64,000 nt of DNA, from NCBI GenBank assembly GCA_013350335.1, contig CM023536.1, forward strand, positions 6,344,207 through 6,408,206. The letters run 5' to 3'. Below are positions 35,391 through 46,378 of the stretch, piece by piece (position 1 is the first letter of the stretch; every line of letters starts with the position of its first letter). The DNA is from Chimonanthus salicifolius (lineage: Eukaryota > Streptophyta > Magnoliopsida > Laurales > Calycanthaceae). The position numbers and the translations under genes are program-made. Under the pieces are notes generated by a model, which made no database searches, was not told the origin of the DNA, and saw only the letters and a list, made by a program, of their open reading frames with translations.

Positions 35391-36167
35391 ATGGCGTTCG
35401 TCGTTGGTTCTCAGGCATTTCTCCTCCAAATCTCCAATCCCATCACTTTCTCCTCTCCAACAAAATCCCAAAACAAGTTATTTTTCTCCCCTCTTCCCTC
35501 TCCCTATCTCCGCTCTCCCAAACACTTCTCCATCAAACTCTCATCGTCCCATTCCACTCCAGTCCTAAAAATCTCCTCCTCTCTTTCCACTCCGTCTGCA
35601 ATTCCCCTTCCCCAAACACCCTCTTCCAACTCCTCTCCAAATTCCCCATCTCCCCTTTCTCCTTTTTTCTCCAATTCCACCCGCACCGTCTCCACCATCG
35701 TCGCCCTCTCTTTTGTTCTCTCTAAACTCTTTCTCACCACAATTCAATCCTTCCTTCTTAAAATCAAAGGAATTTGCACCAACCCAACCCCGGCTGAGCT
35801 GGCATCAATTCAAAACCTGCAGGAGAACGTGCTCTGCACGGTTGGGCCACTCTTCTTCGCTGCTCTCCGTGACCGTCCCAGCGGGTATTTGAATACTCCC
35901 CTGACGGTCGTCGCTGCCGGCATGTCCAAGTGGCTCGATATTTACAGTGGGATCCTCATGGTTAGGGTTTTGCTCAGTTGGTTCCCCAACATTCCATGGG
36001 ACCGGCAGCCACTATCGGCAATCCGGGACTTGTGCGACCCGTACTTAAACCTGTTCAGGAATATAATTCCACCAGTTTTCGACACATTGGATGTTAGCCC
36101 ACTGCTTGCTTTTGCGGTTTTGGGCACTCTGGGTTCCATTCTAAACAACAGCAGGGGGGCCTATTGA
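35391..36167 (+). CDS. YLMG1-1: YlmG homolog 1-1-like chloroplast protein (YGGT family)
   Basis: Single-exon gene, 258 aa, starting MAFVVGSQAFLL. Residues 1 to about 95 are very rich in Ser and Pro with few acids, as in a chloroplast transit peptide. A hydrophobic segment lies at about 100-124 (STIVALSFVLSKLFLTTIQS). After a linker (PTPAELASIQNLQENVLCT) comes the YGGT domain at about 184-253: DIYSGILMVRVLLSWFPNIP, WDRQPLSAIRDLCDPYLNLF, RNIIPP, then a last hydrophobic stretch ending GSILNN. YGGT proteins are small membrane proteins. In plants YLMG1-1 is in the thylakoid membrane and is linked to nucleoid distribution and photosystem/cytochrome b6f biogenesis; the bacterial homologue is YlmG. 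This ATG suits the transit peptide, and the frame upstream of it is 5' UTR. Downstream is a long repeat-rich spacer. Confidence 0.92.
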   Translation: MAFVVGSQAFLLQISNPITFSSPTKSQNKLFFSPLPSPYLRSPKHFSIKLSSSHSTPVLKISSSLSTPSAIPLPQTPSSNSSPNSPSPLSPFFSNSTRTVSTIVALSFVLSKLFLTTIQSFLLKIKGICTNPTPAELASIQNLQENVLCTVGPLFFAALRDRPSGYLNTPLTVVAAGMSKWLDIYSGILMVRVLLSWFPNIPWDRQPLSAIRDLCDPYLNLFRNIIPPVFDTLDVSPLLAFAVLGTLGSILNNSRGAY

Positions 36168-36544
36168 TGGCAGGCAGATTGAGATTTCTGGTTTTGAGGG
36201 TTGAAGCACGAGCGGTGTAATTCAAGTAAGGGATGGAAAGATCTCTCATTTCAACTGAAGTGAAATTTAGTATCATTTTCTTCCTTCTTTTAAAAATATT
36301 TTGCGGTTTATTACTGTAGTATTCACGTTTTGAGATAAGATCAACAATGTTCTTATGAAAGGTCACATTTACATGCTTCTTCTGTATGGACTTCGGCACA
36401 GATGAGCTGTTGCTGGTGTCACTTGCTGTGGATTTTAATTTTTTATTTTGTTGAACTTTATCCAGTTTAATGGAGTTAAATTTTGAATGTTAACATCTGG
36501 AGTTGTTGTTTTGATTTTATTGTTAGAACTATTTCCCAAAGTTT

Positions 36545-36735
36545 CTAGATAAGGTGTACATGCCTTTTAGAGCATCCGACTAATCCTCGGGCCATCTGCA
36601 AGCCCCATATCCACAGGCACTAGGTAACTCTACGAGGAATGGCCCTTTGGGGTGAAGTGGGAATCAAATTCAGGATTCTTGTTTCTTGGGCGGGTTCCTG
36701 GCCATCATTCCAACCCCTTTGGATATTATATTAGA
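36545..36735 (-). mobile_element. SINE copy, minus strand
   Basis: AGAGCATCCGACTAATCCTC … AACTCTACGAGGAATGGCCC … AAATTCAGGATTC is the reverse complement of the 3' half and B-box region of the SINE family at 37634-37833 and 59265-59475. Related minus-strand copies are at 39965-40140, 41600-41720 and 43845-43970. Confidence 0.55.
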
Positions 36736-36774
36736 GTGAGTAATGAAATTTCAAGTTTTCTATTGCAATTGGTA

Positions 36775-36935
36775 GACATTTGAACCCACACAGGTAGCTC
36801 AATTAGTGTCAACTTTTAGACATAGACTGAAGGTCTTGGATTCGACTCCTTCTGAATTTACCTGATGCATGAGGCTTGCAAGTGTTCTTCTTACAGGTCA
36901 TCTTGCGTGCTTCTTCTGTTTGGACTTTGGCACAT
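36775..36935 (+). mobile_element. tRNA-derived SINE
   Basis: The A-box head AGGTAGCTCAATTAGTG (near 36791) and B box TTGGATTCGACTCC (near 36837) are spaced as in a tRNA. The body TTTACCTGATGCATGAGGCTTG matches the minus-strand copy at 1925-2035. Confidence 0.6.
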
Positions 36936-37139
36936 TTCTTTGTAGGTTACATTTCTTACAGGTTGTACTTGTGTGCTTCTTCTGATTGAAGTTGCTAGAT
37001 TTTGGCATGTGTCTTTACCTGTTTGAGATGGAATGAGCTATTATTGCTGGTGTTAATTGCTTTAAATTTTAATTTTGTGTTTTGATCAAGTTTGTTCTGT
37101 TTAAATAAAATGTAAAATTTTCAAAATATTAATATCTGG

Positions 37140-37400
37140 AGTTCATCATCTTCATCATCATTATTGTCAAAACCATTGTTCCAGAATACCTAGGGTTCAC
37201 CTTCTCAGTTACATTGTTCCATTCTATCCCATCAAAAAATTACATTTTCCGTCATTCCGTAATCCACTTGTCCTTTCTTACCACATCAATTGAAGCCTTT
37301 AATGGTGGCCCATTTCTTTGTACCTTCTAATTGTAACCCATTCATTCTTGACGATGAGGCTGATTATGCTTTTTAAGGTATGCCAGTAAATGACACTCAT
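37140..37400 (-). mobile_element. RTE-type LINE 3' end remnant, minus strand
   Basis: The plus-strand TTCATCATCTTCATCATCAT followed by ACCTAGGGTTCACC, TTCCATTCTATCCC and CTTACCACATC is the reverse complement of an RTE LINE tail, as at 22370-22600. It is badly decayed. Confidence 0.35.
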
Positions 37401-37620
37401 CTTTCTTATACTGACTTAGGTCTCCTCTTCTCTTTAATGTTCAGAATTGTTGTAGTATTTTTATTTTAGGAGTTAGTCTTAATCTCCAAAGTTCTAAATT
37501 AGCTGACCTATTCATAGTTGTTTTGTTGATTGGTAAAGGAGTCTCAGATTATGCTCTAAATCTGAAGCCATTTTTAGCTTGAATCCTTCAATTTGAGGAG
37601 AAATGCAACCATGGCTTGAT

Positions 37621-37846
37621 AAAGGGACTAGCTAACCCTTGAGGGTTGGCTTGACGGTCAAGTTCCCGTCCAAGATGTGGGAGGTCATGGGTTTAAGTCA
37701 CTCTCAACATAAAAAGGGTCACTTCCCTTAGTTTTACCCGGTGTGTGTGGATAGGGAGATTTGCACTTGTTTCAAGGATTAGTCAGATGCTCTAAGAAGC
37801 CTGGATACCTTGGTCTTCATAAAAAAAAAAAAAAAAGGGACTAGCT
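37621..37846 (+). mobile_element. SINE insertion with perfect 13-bp target-site duplication
   Basis: AAAGGGACTAGCT occurs at 37621-37633 and 37834-37846. Between them is a 200-bp SINE: head TTGGCTTGACGGTCAAG, B-box region GGTCATGGGTTTAAGTC, body AAAAAGGGTCACTTCCC, 3' end GCTCTAAGAAGCC … GGATACCTTGGTCTTCAT and an A-tail. The intact target duplication indicates a relatively recent insertion. Confidence 0.85.
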
Positions 37847-39525
37847 TATGGACTCTTTTTTTTAAATGAACTTATGCTGACTTGTTAGTCTTCAATTCAA
37901 CTTCTGATGAGGACATTATGGACGCTAATAAAGAAAGATGCATCAGAATTTAAATTTTACGTCAACATGGTTGGATGATGACTTTTGGCACCATCTCATT
38001 CTGACCATGGATAAAGAGAGATCAGGTCATGGATAACCCAAATTTTAGTTGATCTAAGAACAAATTTCAAGAATTGGTTTGATTCATCAATTTACATCAT
38101 CTGAGTGGCTCGTTCATAGATTGGACCGAACTGGCCGTTGATTAAGCATCATCCGAGCATTTTTTTTTTGATATTTTTTTATTAGTGTCATATTGTTTTA
38201 GTTTATATTGCTCCAAGGTTATGATAGAATTGTATTTATTTTTATGGTTTTAAATTATCCACATGTGTCTAAGGTTTTAAGATAGTCTTTTTTTTTTAAT
38301 AAATAGTTGTAAGAGGCACTTTTGAAGAATGAATGAATGATAGTAGAAATTCAAGTTTTTCCCATTTGCAGATCTAGTATGGCTCTTTTTGTCTCTTTGA
38401 TGTGAGATCAAGGAACCTTGTGTGGCTTAAAGTACAAATTCTTCTTTTCCTCTCTCTCTCTTTTTCTTTCCTTCCCTCTTCTTCTCTTTTTCCCCATGTT
38501 TTTCTCTTTCTTCACCTTATTTTTGTCTCTTTTTCATCCAAATCCTAACCTTAACCAAACTAGGACCCAACCCTACCATCGGCCACCAATGACCTGCCAG
38601 GACCCACTAGTTCGTACAGACAGACATGCCCGTTTTTCTCTATTTCACACTCGAACCTTTAGTTCCCTATCTTAGAATCATAGGTCTTACCTTAGCCTAT
38701 TGCCTCACCCTATTTGAGAACTCGTTTTGCTCACGAATTGAAAAAAATAACAAATCCTAATTCCTTTGGCAATCCTAGGTGGCCCCATGGCCCTCTTTCC
38801 CCCATTGGGTGACTGATTTTTAAATCTAAAAGTCCTAGGATAGAGTTTGGTATGATTTAATTAGTCTTTTGAGGAATTTTGCATTGAAGGTAAGCAATAT
38901 AACTTTAAGAACTTTATGTGTAGGTGTCATTTTTCTTTCTGAATCTCTCTTATTAATTGTGTATGTGAGTTTTTTGTTATATTATTTGTTTTGTATTAAT
39001 TTATCTCTCTAACATTTTATGTTAATCATGGATATAAGTTGTTTATTATTTTAGGATTCACCATACACATTTTTCACTCTCATATGGACATCTATCTATC
39101 ATTTAGATCTAGGGTTATCAATATTTTTACTTGTGCTATGTCAAATTTAGTATCAGATCTTCTCTTGCATCAACTTCTGGTGACTCAAGCAGCAAGCTGG
39201 TATGTCATTATTTTTAACATAAAACCTTTAAAATGTGGGAATGTAAGATTCTATCTCTATTGCAAGTATACGGTCCCTTAGACGACGTTATGTCTTGTTT
39301 CCATCCCATCCTCATGTGCACATGCCCCATATATGTGTGATGCAATTCCATTTTACTCTTAAAAAGTCAGATTTTTTATGCCATGGCCTTCTTGATGATG
39401 ATCAAATTGAAACCAAGTTTACTTGTGCAACTTCAATTAGACTAGTTGTCTGACAAGAGCTTGTAGCACCTTTAGAAAGTAGACACGCGTGGGCACACTA
39501 GTCTCCTCAATTTCATATGTAGGAA

Positions 39526-39701
39526 CTAGGCTGCGTTTGGATGAGGGAGTTGTAAGCCTTGTTTGGTAACCAAGGGAATTTTTACCCTTTCTTTTTCACT
39601 TTTAAAAATCCTTTCCTTCTAAAGGGTTTTCATATTACCTGGGTAACCCCTGGTCAGGAGTAACCCCTGCAAAATTTGCCCCTCATCCAAACGTAGCCCT
39701 A
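39526..39701. mobile_element. MITE, best preserved copy, with CTA target duplication
   Basis: The terminal inverted repeats GGCTGCGTTTGGATGAGGG (39529) and CCCTCATCCAAACGTAGCC (ending 39698) differ by one base. Both sides are flanked by CTA, giving a 3-bp target duplication as in PIF/Harbinger-type (Tourist) MITEs. It is 170 bp and non-coding, with internal GGTAACC blocks. Confidence 0.75.
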
Positions 39702-39964
39702 GGTCTCCTCGATGTTCTACTTATTTTGGTTATTTTGGTCCCAGGGGTTGCAGATAGCATTTATTTTGGTTGAGACTATATATAGAATCACCAAGGATTG
39801 GTGGTTAAATGCTAATAATGTAATATTGTCAAATTTTCAGTACAAGAGATACCTAGGATATGTCAGCAAAACTTTGTATTCTACCTAGTTCTCAGAATTT
39901 ATGTACTAGATTCCTCAAACCGGGCATATGGCAATTATTTTGTTCAGTAAATTACCTTTTATCT

Positions 39965-40140
39965 TTTTTTGATATTGAGGTGTCCAAGGCCTCGTAGAGC
40001 ACTCGACTAGTCGCAGTGTGTGGCACACACGTCTCCTTACCCATACACCAGGTAAACAAACTACAGGAAGTAGCCCTTTGGGGTGAGATGGAATTCGGAC
40101 TCAAGCTCATGCTTCTTGAGGTGGATTCTTGGTCTAAGGT
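39965..40140 (-). mobile_element. SINE copy, minus strand
   Basis: A poly(T) start, then AGGTGTCCAAGGCCTCGTAG and AGCACTCGACTAG … GTAGCCCTTTGGGGTGAGAT … AATTCGGACTC: the reverse complement of the SINE family with the GGATACCTTGGT-A end. Confidence 0.55.
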
Positions 40141-40789
40141 TTGTAAATTAGCTTATCTGTCTTCAAAATGGCCGTGGCTTGAACCTATTAACCAAACCAT
40201 ATAGACTTCCTTATGTCAGTCTTCATTGAGAGAGGATTTATTATTTGGAAGTTAATGCAACTGTGTAGTTTTTGTTCCTCATGTCAAGTCTTCATTGAGA
40301 GGAAAATATGTTTGGCAAGATATGGAGACGTTATTTTATATGATTTCAGTACTTAGGATTTCTTTCACCTTGCAAATGTTTCAAAACCAGATTATTGATC
40401 CTTGGGTTTCTTTCTTCCTTTCATTCTTTCTGTCATTCATTCATCTCTTTGGCGACCTTTTTTTCCCTCTTTTGAGAATATCCAGAAATTTATAGGAAAG
40501 GGCATATTTAGGCGCAAGCTTAATTTTACTAGATGCATTTTTTAAATATTTCAAAAATGTGTAATTTTATGGACTTAATATCAATATTAATAAAATATAA
40601 TATTTATCATCCAGAGAACTAAGAGAGATTAGCAACTAAGCTTCCAAGCATATTTGTAAGCATGTATTATACATGCTCAAGCATGTCATTGAATAATTAA
40701 AATTCTTAATTAATAATTGCTTCATTTTAACCATAAAATTGGTCAGTTACTAAAACCTTTAAAAACTAGGTTCTTAGAAAATAAAGTTT

Positions 40790-40950
40790 TATTTTGGGAT
40801 TTATGTGTGGTAAATTCAGACACAGTTTTACTAAAATCTCTACTGGTGAGCTTACTATCTCTAGAACACACTAAGGTTAGGCTATTGGGGTTTGATTCTA
40901 CAACCTTTTACTTCTTTATACGAGAGATAATCAGTTGAACTATACCAAAT
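40790..40950 (-). mobile_element. Older copy of the SINE found at 48660-48829
   Basis: The phrases GGGATTTATGTGTGGTAAAT, TCAGACACAG, GGTGAGCTTACTATCTCTAG, AACACACTAAGGTTAGGC and ATCAGTTGAACTATACC match the intact copy at 48.66-48.83 kb with many substitutions. On the minus strand this gives a decayed tRNA-like head and the same 3' end. Confidence 0.7.
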
Positions 40951-41304
40951 GCATTAGGCGAGATGCAAAATGTATCTGAAGCTTAAGAAGGGTTTAAATG
41001 CAATTACTATACCTATAATGATCGTAACTTTATCTGATCCCTGCTTCAGTCATTAGGGTTGGTTGCAAGCTGATTAAATCGAATCATGAAAAGCACTTTG
41101 TTTCTGGTCACTCAAATATGGGATCTGTTTTGATCTTAAAAAATAAAGAAAATATCTTTTAAATGCATGTGGCTTGCAGGATTATGTGTATTCGGAGTTT
41201 TATCTAATACTGTCGTACTCAAAATTGGTAAGGGTCTTGAGTTTCTTCGACATAAAACAACAGCAACCAGCAATTAAAAAGCAGACATAATGTGCACTCT
41301 CATT

Positions 41305-41382
41305 GTTCGATAAGCTGTAAAGTGTGCTGGCCCTCAGAAGAATGTTCGATAAGCTGTAAAGAGTGCTGGCCCTTAGAAGAAT
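41305..41382. repeat. 39-bp tandem duplication
   Basis: GTTCGATAAGCTGTAAAG begins at 41305 and 41344. The two 39-base units differ at two positions (GTGTGCTGGCCCTCAG versus GAGTGCTGGCCCTTAG). No frame supports coding. Confidence 0.85.
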
Positions 41383-41599
41383 GTCTCTTGTATCCTTTAT
41401 TGATTGCAGAAGGCGAGTCTCAACTGCTATATTTCTAAGAGGAGAGCCTCACATCCTTGTATAAGAGCATTAATCTTGATTTCACTAATGGTAAATTCAA
41501 TGGAACAATGATAATATCCTAGTTAAATGAAATATTTAAGAATATTTCTTTTATGATTATAAAGACTTAAAGAGTAGATTGATAAAACGAGATTTTTTT

Positions 41600-41720
41600 T
41601 ATGACTGAGGTGTCTAGGTTTCTAATAGCACTCAACTAATTTTTAGAGTACGTGCAAGCAAACCTCTCTATTCACATAAACTAGATAACTCTACGAAGAA
41701 TGACTTTCTAATTTAGTTGC
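41600..41720 (-). mobile_element. SINE copy, minus strand
   Basis: T-run, then GACTGAGGTGTCTAGG, AGCACTCAACTAATTTTTAG, AACTCTACGAAGAATGAC: a decayed minus-strand copy of the 36545-36735 type. Confidence 0.45.
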
Positions 41721-41955
41721 ATTAAAAGCCTATTTTGAGTCCATTTGATGAAATTTTTTAGACTTTCACTAAATCATAGCTTCAGCTCAAATCATGGTAA
41801 ACCAAGTCAGGAGGTCCGATTTCTAGTGAAATCCCTATTCATCATTTCTGATTTTTTTCTCTATTTGTTTACATTTTGTACACCCTTTTCCATTAAGGTT
41901 CTATCAAACAATCTGCAGAAATTAGCCTGTTTCATCTAAAACACCACCTCCAGTA

Positions 41956-41983
<28 letters not shown>
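41956..41983. repeat. (CT)n microsatellite
   Basis: About fourteen uninterrupted CT units. Confidence 0.9.
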
Positions 41984-41987
<4 letters not shown>

Positions 41988-43844
41988 CTTATAGATATGG
42001 TTACAATATAAATTTTATACATAAAAATGAAACATCCAATAATATGACAGAGAAGATAGTGTGATTAACATTTTCCACAATTTTTTTTGTCAATTCTTAA
42101 ACAGTCCTGACTCAGCCACGACAATCAGAAAGGAGGTCGAAAATGCAAATATAGAGAAGAGGGGTTCATCAATCAGGGGATTAGGGCAAAAGTAGAGCTA
42201 ACATAAATTGGTAGGGTTAGGCTAGGGTTTGGGGTCTCAATCAGAAAATATGAACCAGATTAAGAGGTGTTTCTCAACTAGAAAACGCAAACAAAGCTAT
42301 AAATAATTTTAAGAAAATACTAATATATATATATATATATATTTTTTTTGAAAACTAGTGCAAAAATCATACTTTTACAAATCTAAAATCGATCTTTCAA
42401 AATTAATTTAAAATCTGAGAAAGGTTGAAATTTGAAAGTCTGAAGGGAGTTTGTGCAAGTTATATATTCGATAATGTATTTAATTGAGGGATGTGTGTGT
42501 AGGGAGTCTAATTGTCCAGATCCTAATTTTTTTTTTTTTGTATTTTTCAAATATCCTTTTTTTGAAAAAGAGCATATCAATTGTAAAATTATCAAAATGT
42601 CAAACTTCTGAACTAGAAGCTAGAAAAACTAGGGGGCCCACACGCTTCTCATTGTTATGAAAACCCCAAGGACCGACTCGGAGATCCCTAGACCTCCCTA
42701 AAACTCTGAAATATTGAGTCGTTATAATCTACCTCGCTTTAAGAAATTATCATCCAGTCTTTGTAATCATTTTTCCGATAAATATTCATATGTATAAGAT
42801 ACACTCATAAATGTTTAAAAAACTTCAAATACGTAAATTATGATTTAAGTGAAGTTTGTAGTAAGTCATTTGGATGTATAGAAAAAAATTCTTTTAAATG
42901 TTGGTAACACTTTGAGGAAAATAAGCCAGTGTTTTAAAAATCAAACCAAACCATCTAATTTGACCCGGTTAAGTCTGAATCGGTCCCTAAGACAATTTGA
43001 TCCTTGAAGCAGTTTAATTTATTAAAAAAATATTATTTTTATTTTTATCTTCTTCTCTTTCACTGAGAATGTCAATTTTTGTTATTTTTTGCTATATTAT
43101 TATGGGTGCAATGAGTTTTTCAATTTTGTTATTTTTTAGTAATTTATCTTTAAATATGACAATGTGTTATATTATTATAGTATTATACCATAGTTCAAAA
43201 ATATTTAAACGATTTGACCCAACAATTGAATCTCATTAAATCAAACTATTATAGAAAATGTTTTAATTAACGATTCAATTTTTAACACACTGAAAGAAGC
43301 TAACTTGAGAAACTTGGACACGTGGCTTCATGTCATTGGTTGTATGGAGCAAATAAGCAGAATACTTTTCAATCTAACCAATGAGTTTGCCATCATTAAT
43401 TCACCAGCAGAGGTAGGAATGGAACTTATAATTCCCATTCTAGAATTCTAAATCTAATTAATATAATTTTCTAAAAAATTATAATTCGACTTTTTTTTTT
43501 TCCTAAAAACCTAGGCCATAAACTGATCTTGAGTGTATTTTCTAAAGTACTTTACAATTCAAAATAGATTTTATATTATAGTTTATCATCATCAATAATT
43601 ATCTTCTTTATTTTAAATTAATCATACTATCCTTTGGAACAAGATTCAAAATTTTTATCGATCTTAGACAAACCTTTTATAATTGATCAAGGTTTAAATG
43701 CAGACAAATTTCAAGCATAGGCTTGTTTTAGTTCCCATCTCAAATATTTTGGGCAATTTTAGGAACTGTAATTGGGATATCAACAGGTTGGGTTCTTTGG
43801 TAGATCTAGATTACGACATGTCTTTTTTTCTTTTCTTTTCTTTT

Positions 43845-43970
43845 ATGACTAATGTGTTCAACTCTTTTAGAACACCTAATTAATCTTCAGAGTATGTGCA
43901 AACCTCCTCTTTATCCGTAACGGAGAATGAGCGTTTAGAATAAAATCGGAATCAAATTTAAAGCTCCCAC
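43845..43970 (-). mobile_element. SINE copy, minus strand
   Basis: Follows a T-rich stretch: GACTAATGTGTTCAACTC, AGAACACCTAATTAATC, GTATGTGCAAACCTCC. It is a decayed member of the same family as 41600-41720. Confidence 0.4.
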
Positions 43971-44564
43971 TTTCTGTGACAATTTCCTACCATCACTCAA
44001 GACTAGGATCAGCTTTGTCAAGGCCTGACAAGACTTAGATCAATATGCAATGTGCATACTCCCTATCTTTCCATGTCCAATCTGCAACCGACACCTGTTT
44101 CCCTCCTTCGTCTTCCTAAAATATTATAATATATTTATAATGCTTATGCAAGGAAATACACTGATGACAGGCATTATGATTGGTAAGTCAAATTCTTTTC
44201 CAATCATTCTTCTAAGTATTAAAATGTATTCTACCATCAAATCTTCATTGATCCAATAATTTGGTGAATCTAATTGAAAGCATTCTTAGTCAAATTTCAT
44301 TGTCTAAACTTGATCCGTCCAACATAATTAGGCAAGCAAGTTTTAGCAAGATTAAAACAAACCAGATGCAGGTTAAGCAAATAGGGTTTGGCAAATAATG
44401 CCCTAGTAAAATAAGAAGAATTTGCAATACAACTCTTAAATGCTTTTTATGTATTTTTAAATCCCTATACATAAGTAAACATTTGAAAAGAAAATAAAAA
44501 GGTAAAAAAAATATAAAACAAGAGAAGATGCTAAAAATTGGTCTTCATAAATCACTAGAATCTA

Positions 44565-44980
44565 GGGGTGAAACTCGGGTCGGGTTTTGACCCAACTTGA
44601 GAAATCTACCCGGTTAGGTCATGAAAGTCAGGTCAGCGGGTCGGGTCGGTTGAGAAGATAGAAACCCGCATTAAATTTGGGTCAGGCCGGGTTGAGGGAT
44701 TTTCAAGTTAACCCGACCTGACCCAATCAAACTCGATCGGCCCGATTAAATTTAGGCCAAAATGGGTTTAAAATGTAGGTCGGGATTAAATTTAAGCTAA
44801 AATGGGTTTAAAATGTGGGTAGAATTTGGGTTGAGTTAGGTTATAATTCGGGTTGTGTCGGGTTGAGAAGTTCGGGTCGGGTCGGGTTGGGTTCCATAGT
44901 TTAATAACTCAGGTTGGGTTGGATTCCATAGTTTAATAACACAGGTCGGGTTGAGTTTTAGAAAAACCTGACCTGATTTT
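44565..44980. mobile_element. GGGTCGGGTT-rich non-autonomous element
   Basis: Dozens of GGGTC/GGGTT and complementary AACCCGACC words form an inverted-repeat-rich block beginning AACTCGGGTCGGGTTTTGAC and ending CGGGTTGAGTTTTAGAAAAA. Internal near-duplications include AAATGGGTTTAAAATGTxGGT (44761 and 44801 region) and CCATAGTTTAATAAC (twice near 44896-44941). It is not telomeric DNA, because the unit is irregular. It is non-coding. Confidence 0.5.
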
Positions 44981-45189
44981 AGTAGTAGAATCAAAGATAG
45001 AGTTGTATATGGAAGAACAATAAATATGAATCTTGGAAGTTATTTACATAAATAAATCGTTTTATCATTCTTTATTTTTTTTAGTTGTGACACGTAGCTC
45101 ATTCCACTATTATTTATACTCTGGAACTTGATGCTCTACTTAGTAAGTCGTGTATCTGTCGAATCCGAATCCTTTAATGCCTTGGCAGT

Positions 45190-45640
45190 TGACAATTTAC
45201 AATATTACCAATGTTATGACATTAGATCACAAATTAAACACACACAAGATTACATAAAGATTTTATGTGATTCACCCAAAGGTTACATCCACGAGGCGTG
45301 ATGTACAATTTCATTGTGAAGAATAAATCCTGAACAACAGATTAGAAGGATTAAAACCATCCTTTCCCTTTGTCTCCTTCCTCACCGTCTCAACTAAAGA
45401 ATACTCTAGAAAAAGAGACCTTATATACTTGTGCATTACCAATAAATTAGATTGGATCTTCTATTCCTAAAATAGACACAATCTAGGCTCAAAAGAACTT
45501 TTGAGCCAAAACCCAACAACCAATCTCAAATGTCATCTTCACCTACATGACATTTAATGGTAGTGACATCATAAATTTTCTAGTGTTATTGAACTTGACG
45601 ACTGAGATTCACTAAATTATAATAATTCACCTCTATGGAT
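45190..45640 (-). mobile_element. Probable LTR fragment, minus strand
   Basis: On the minus strand TGTTGGGTTTTGGCTC (near 45511) is followed by a TATATAAGG box (about 45422-45430). Further on is the phrase ending CACATAAAATC and TTTATGTAATCTTGTGTGTG common at the 3' side of plant LTRs. Exact ends, a partner LTR and a primer site were not found. It lies directly downstream of the Hv1-like gene. Confidence 0.4.
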
Positions 45641-45652
45641 GATGAATTTGGA

Positions 45653-46378
45653 TCATGTCTTCTCCTTCAAGCAGTCACTCCCACATTGAGCCAAGGCTTC
45701 TTCAAGCTCAGCTATCCTATTTTCCTTGTCAAGAATTGCTTCCTGAAGGCTTTGGTTCTCATCTTTAAGTGCCTCAAATTGAGATAAAATTACTTGAATT
45801 TGAGCCTCAATGGCCTCATCACTTAGCTCAAAAGCACTCTCCACCACCCTCACTACACGCCACAAGCTGACAACAACCAGCAACCCACCACCCTTCTCCA
45901 CCACCAATGTCTCCAAAACCAATGCTCCAATCACAACCACCCCGTCCACGACAAGACCCGGTTGCTGGAAAAAAAAACGGCCCAATGCCACAGCCAATAC
46001 CACCGACTTTGTTGACAGCATCACCAATATCACAATCCCTCCCCAGTGATACAACATGTCTGCATTGCTATTTTTCTTTGAAGAAGAAGAAGAAGAACAT
46101 GAAAGGAGAGAGGACGAGAGGTCGAGGATGGTGAGGATGAGATCGAGGAGGAGAAGGGACAGAGAGAGGAGGTGAAGCGGTGTCGAATCGAGGAAGTTGG
46201 CCAGGTGGGTCCTCCATGGAGCTTGTTCTACACCATTTTCTAGTTCTTGTTGCTTGTTGCAATGGAAGAAGAGTTGCCATCTCTGCCTTCTCTTCCAGTT
46301 TGCTACTACTTTATCTATCGACGATTCGACAGTGGCGATGGAGATTGAATTCGGAGACGGCTGATGCTTGATTTCCAT
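45653..46378 (-). CDS. HV1: Hv1-like voltage-gated proton channel
   Basis: Single-exon gene, 241 aa, starting MEIKHQPSPNSIS at 46378. The frame stays open above this point, but only with a TTG codon at 46429. The layout is that of Hv1: a cytosolic N-terminus with a basic patch (WKRRQRW), four membrane segments forming one voltage-sensor domain, and a C-terminal coiled coil. S1 is about 67-93 (LLLLDLILTILDLSSSLL; Asp79 and Asp86), then a poly-Ser loop; S2 about 111-133 (HWGGIVILVMLSTKS); S3 about 144-159 (VDGVVVIGALVLE, with Asp145 and Glu156); S4 about 165-183 (LLVVVSLWRVVRVVESAF, Arg174 and Arg177). Residues about 188-230 (…FEALKDENQSLQEAI…) form a heptad-rich coiled coil for dimerisation. 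Hv1 carries protons out through the voltage sensor without a separate pore. S4 has two arginines, not three. A G-box (CACGTG, 46486-46491) lies about 110 bases upstream. Confidence 0.88.
   Translation of the reverse strand: MEIKHQPSPNSISIATVESSIDKVVANWKRRQRWQLFFHCNKQQELENGVEQAPWRTHLANFLDSTPLHLLSLSLLLLDLILTILDLSSSLLSCSSSSSSKKNSNADMLYHWGGIVILVMLSTKSVVLAVALGRFFFQQPGLVVDGVVVIGALVLETLVVEKGGGLLVVVSLWRVVRVVESAFELSDEAIEAQIQVILSQFEALKDENQSLQEAILDKENRIAELEEALAQCGSDCLKEKT

Larger units (their letters stand above)
36168..45652. other. Long repeat-rich intergenic spacer
   Basis: No protein-coding gene can be supported in these 9.5 kb. Open frames here are low-complexity or lie inside repeats. About ten SINE, MITE, LINE-tail and LTR pieces are recognisable and listed separately. 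38.4-39.5 kb and 42.4-43.3 kb show nothing I can name. Confidence 0.6.

Noticed and set aside
35504..35747. Minus-strand frames within the YLMG1-type gene
   Set aside because: These are antisense shadows of the Ser/Pro-rich transit peptide.
38418..38675. 85-codon frame rich in Phe, Leu and Ser
   Set aside because: It is the translation of a pyrimidine-rich tract (TTTCTC words), with no family resemblance.
44565..44980. Interstitial telomere repeat
   Set aside because: The unit is irregular GGGTC/GGGTT, not the plant TTTAGGG unit.
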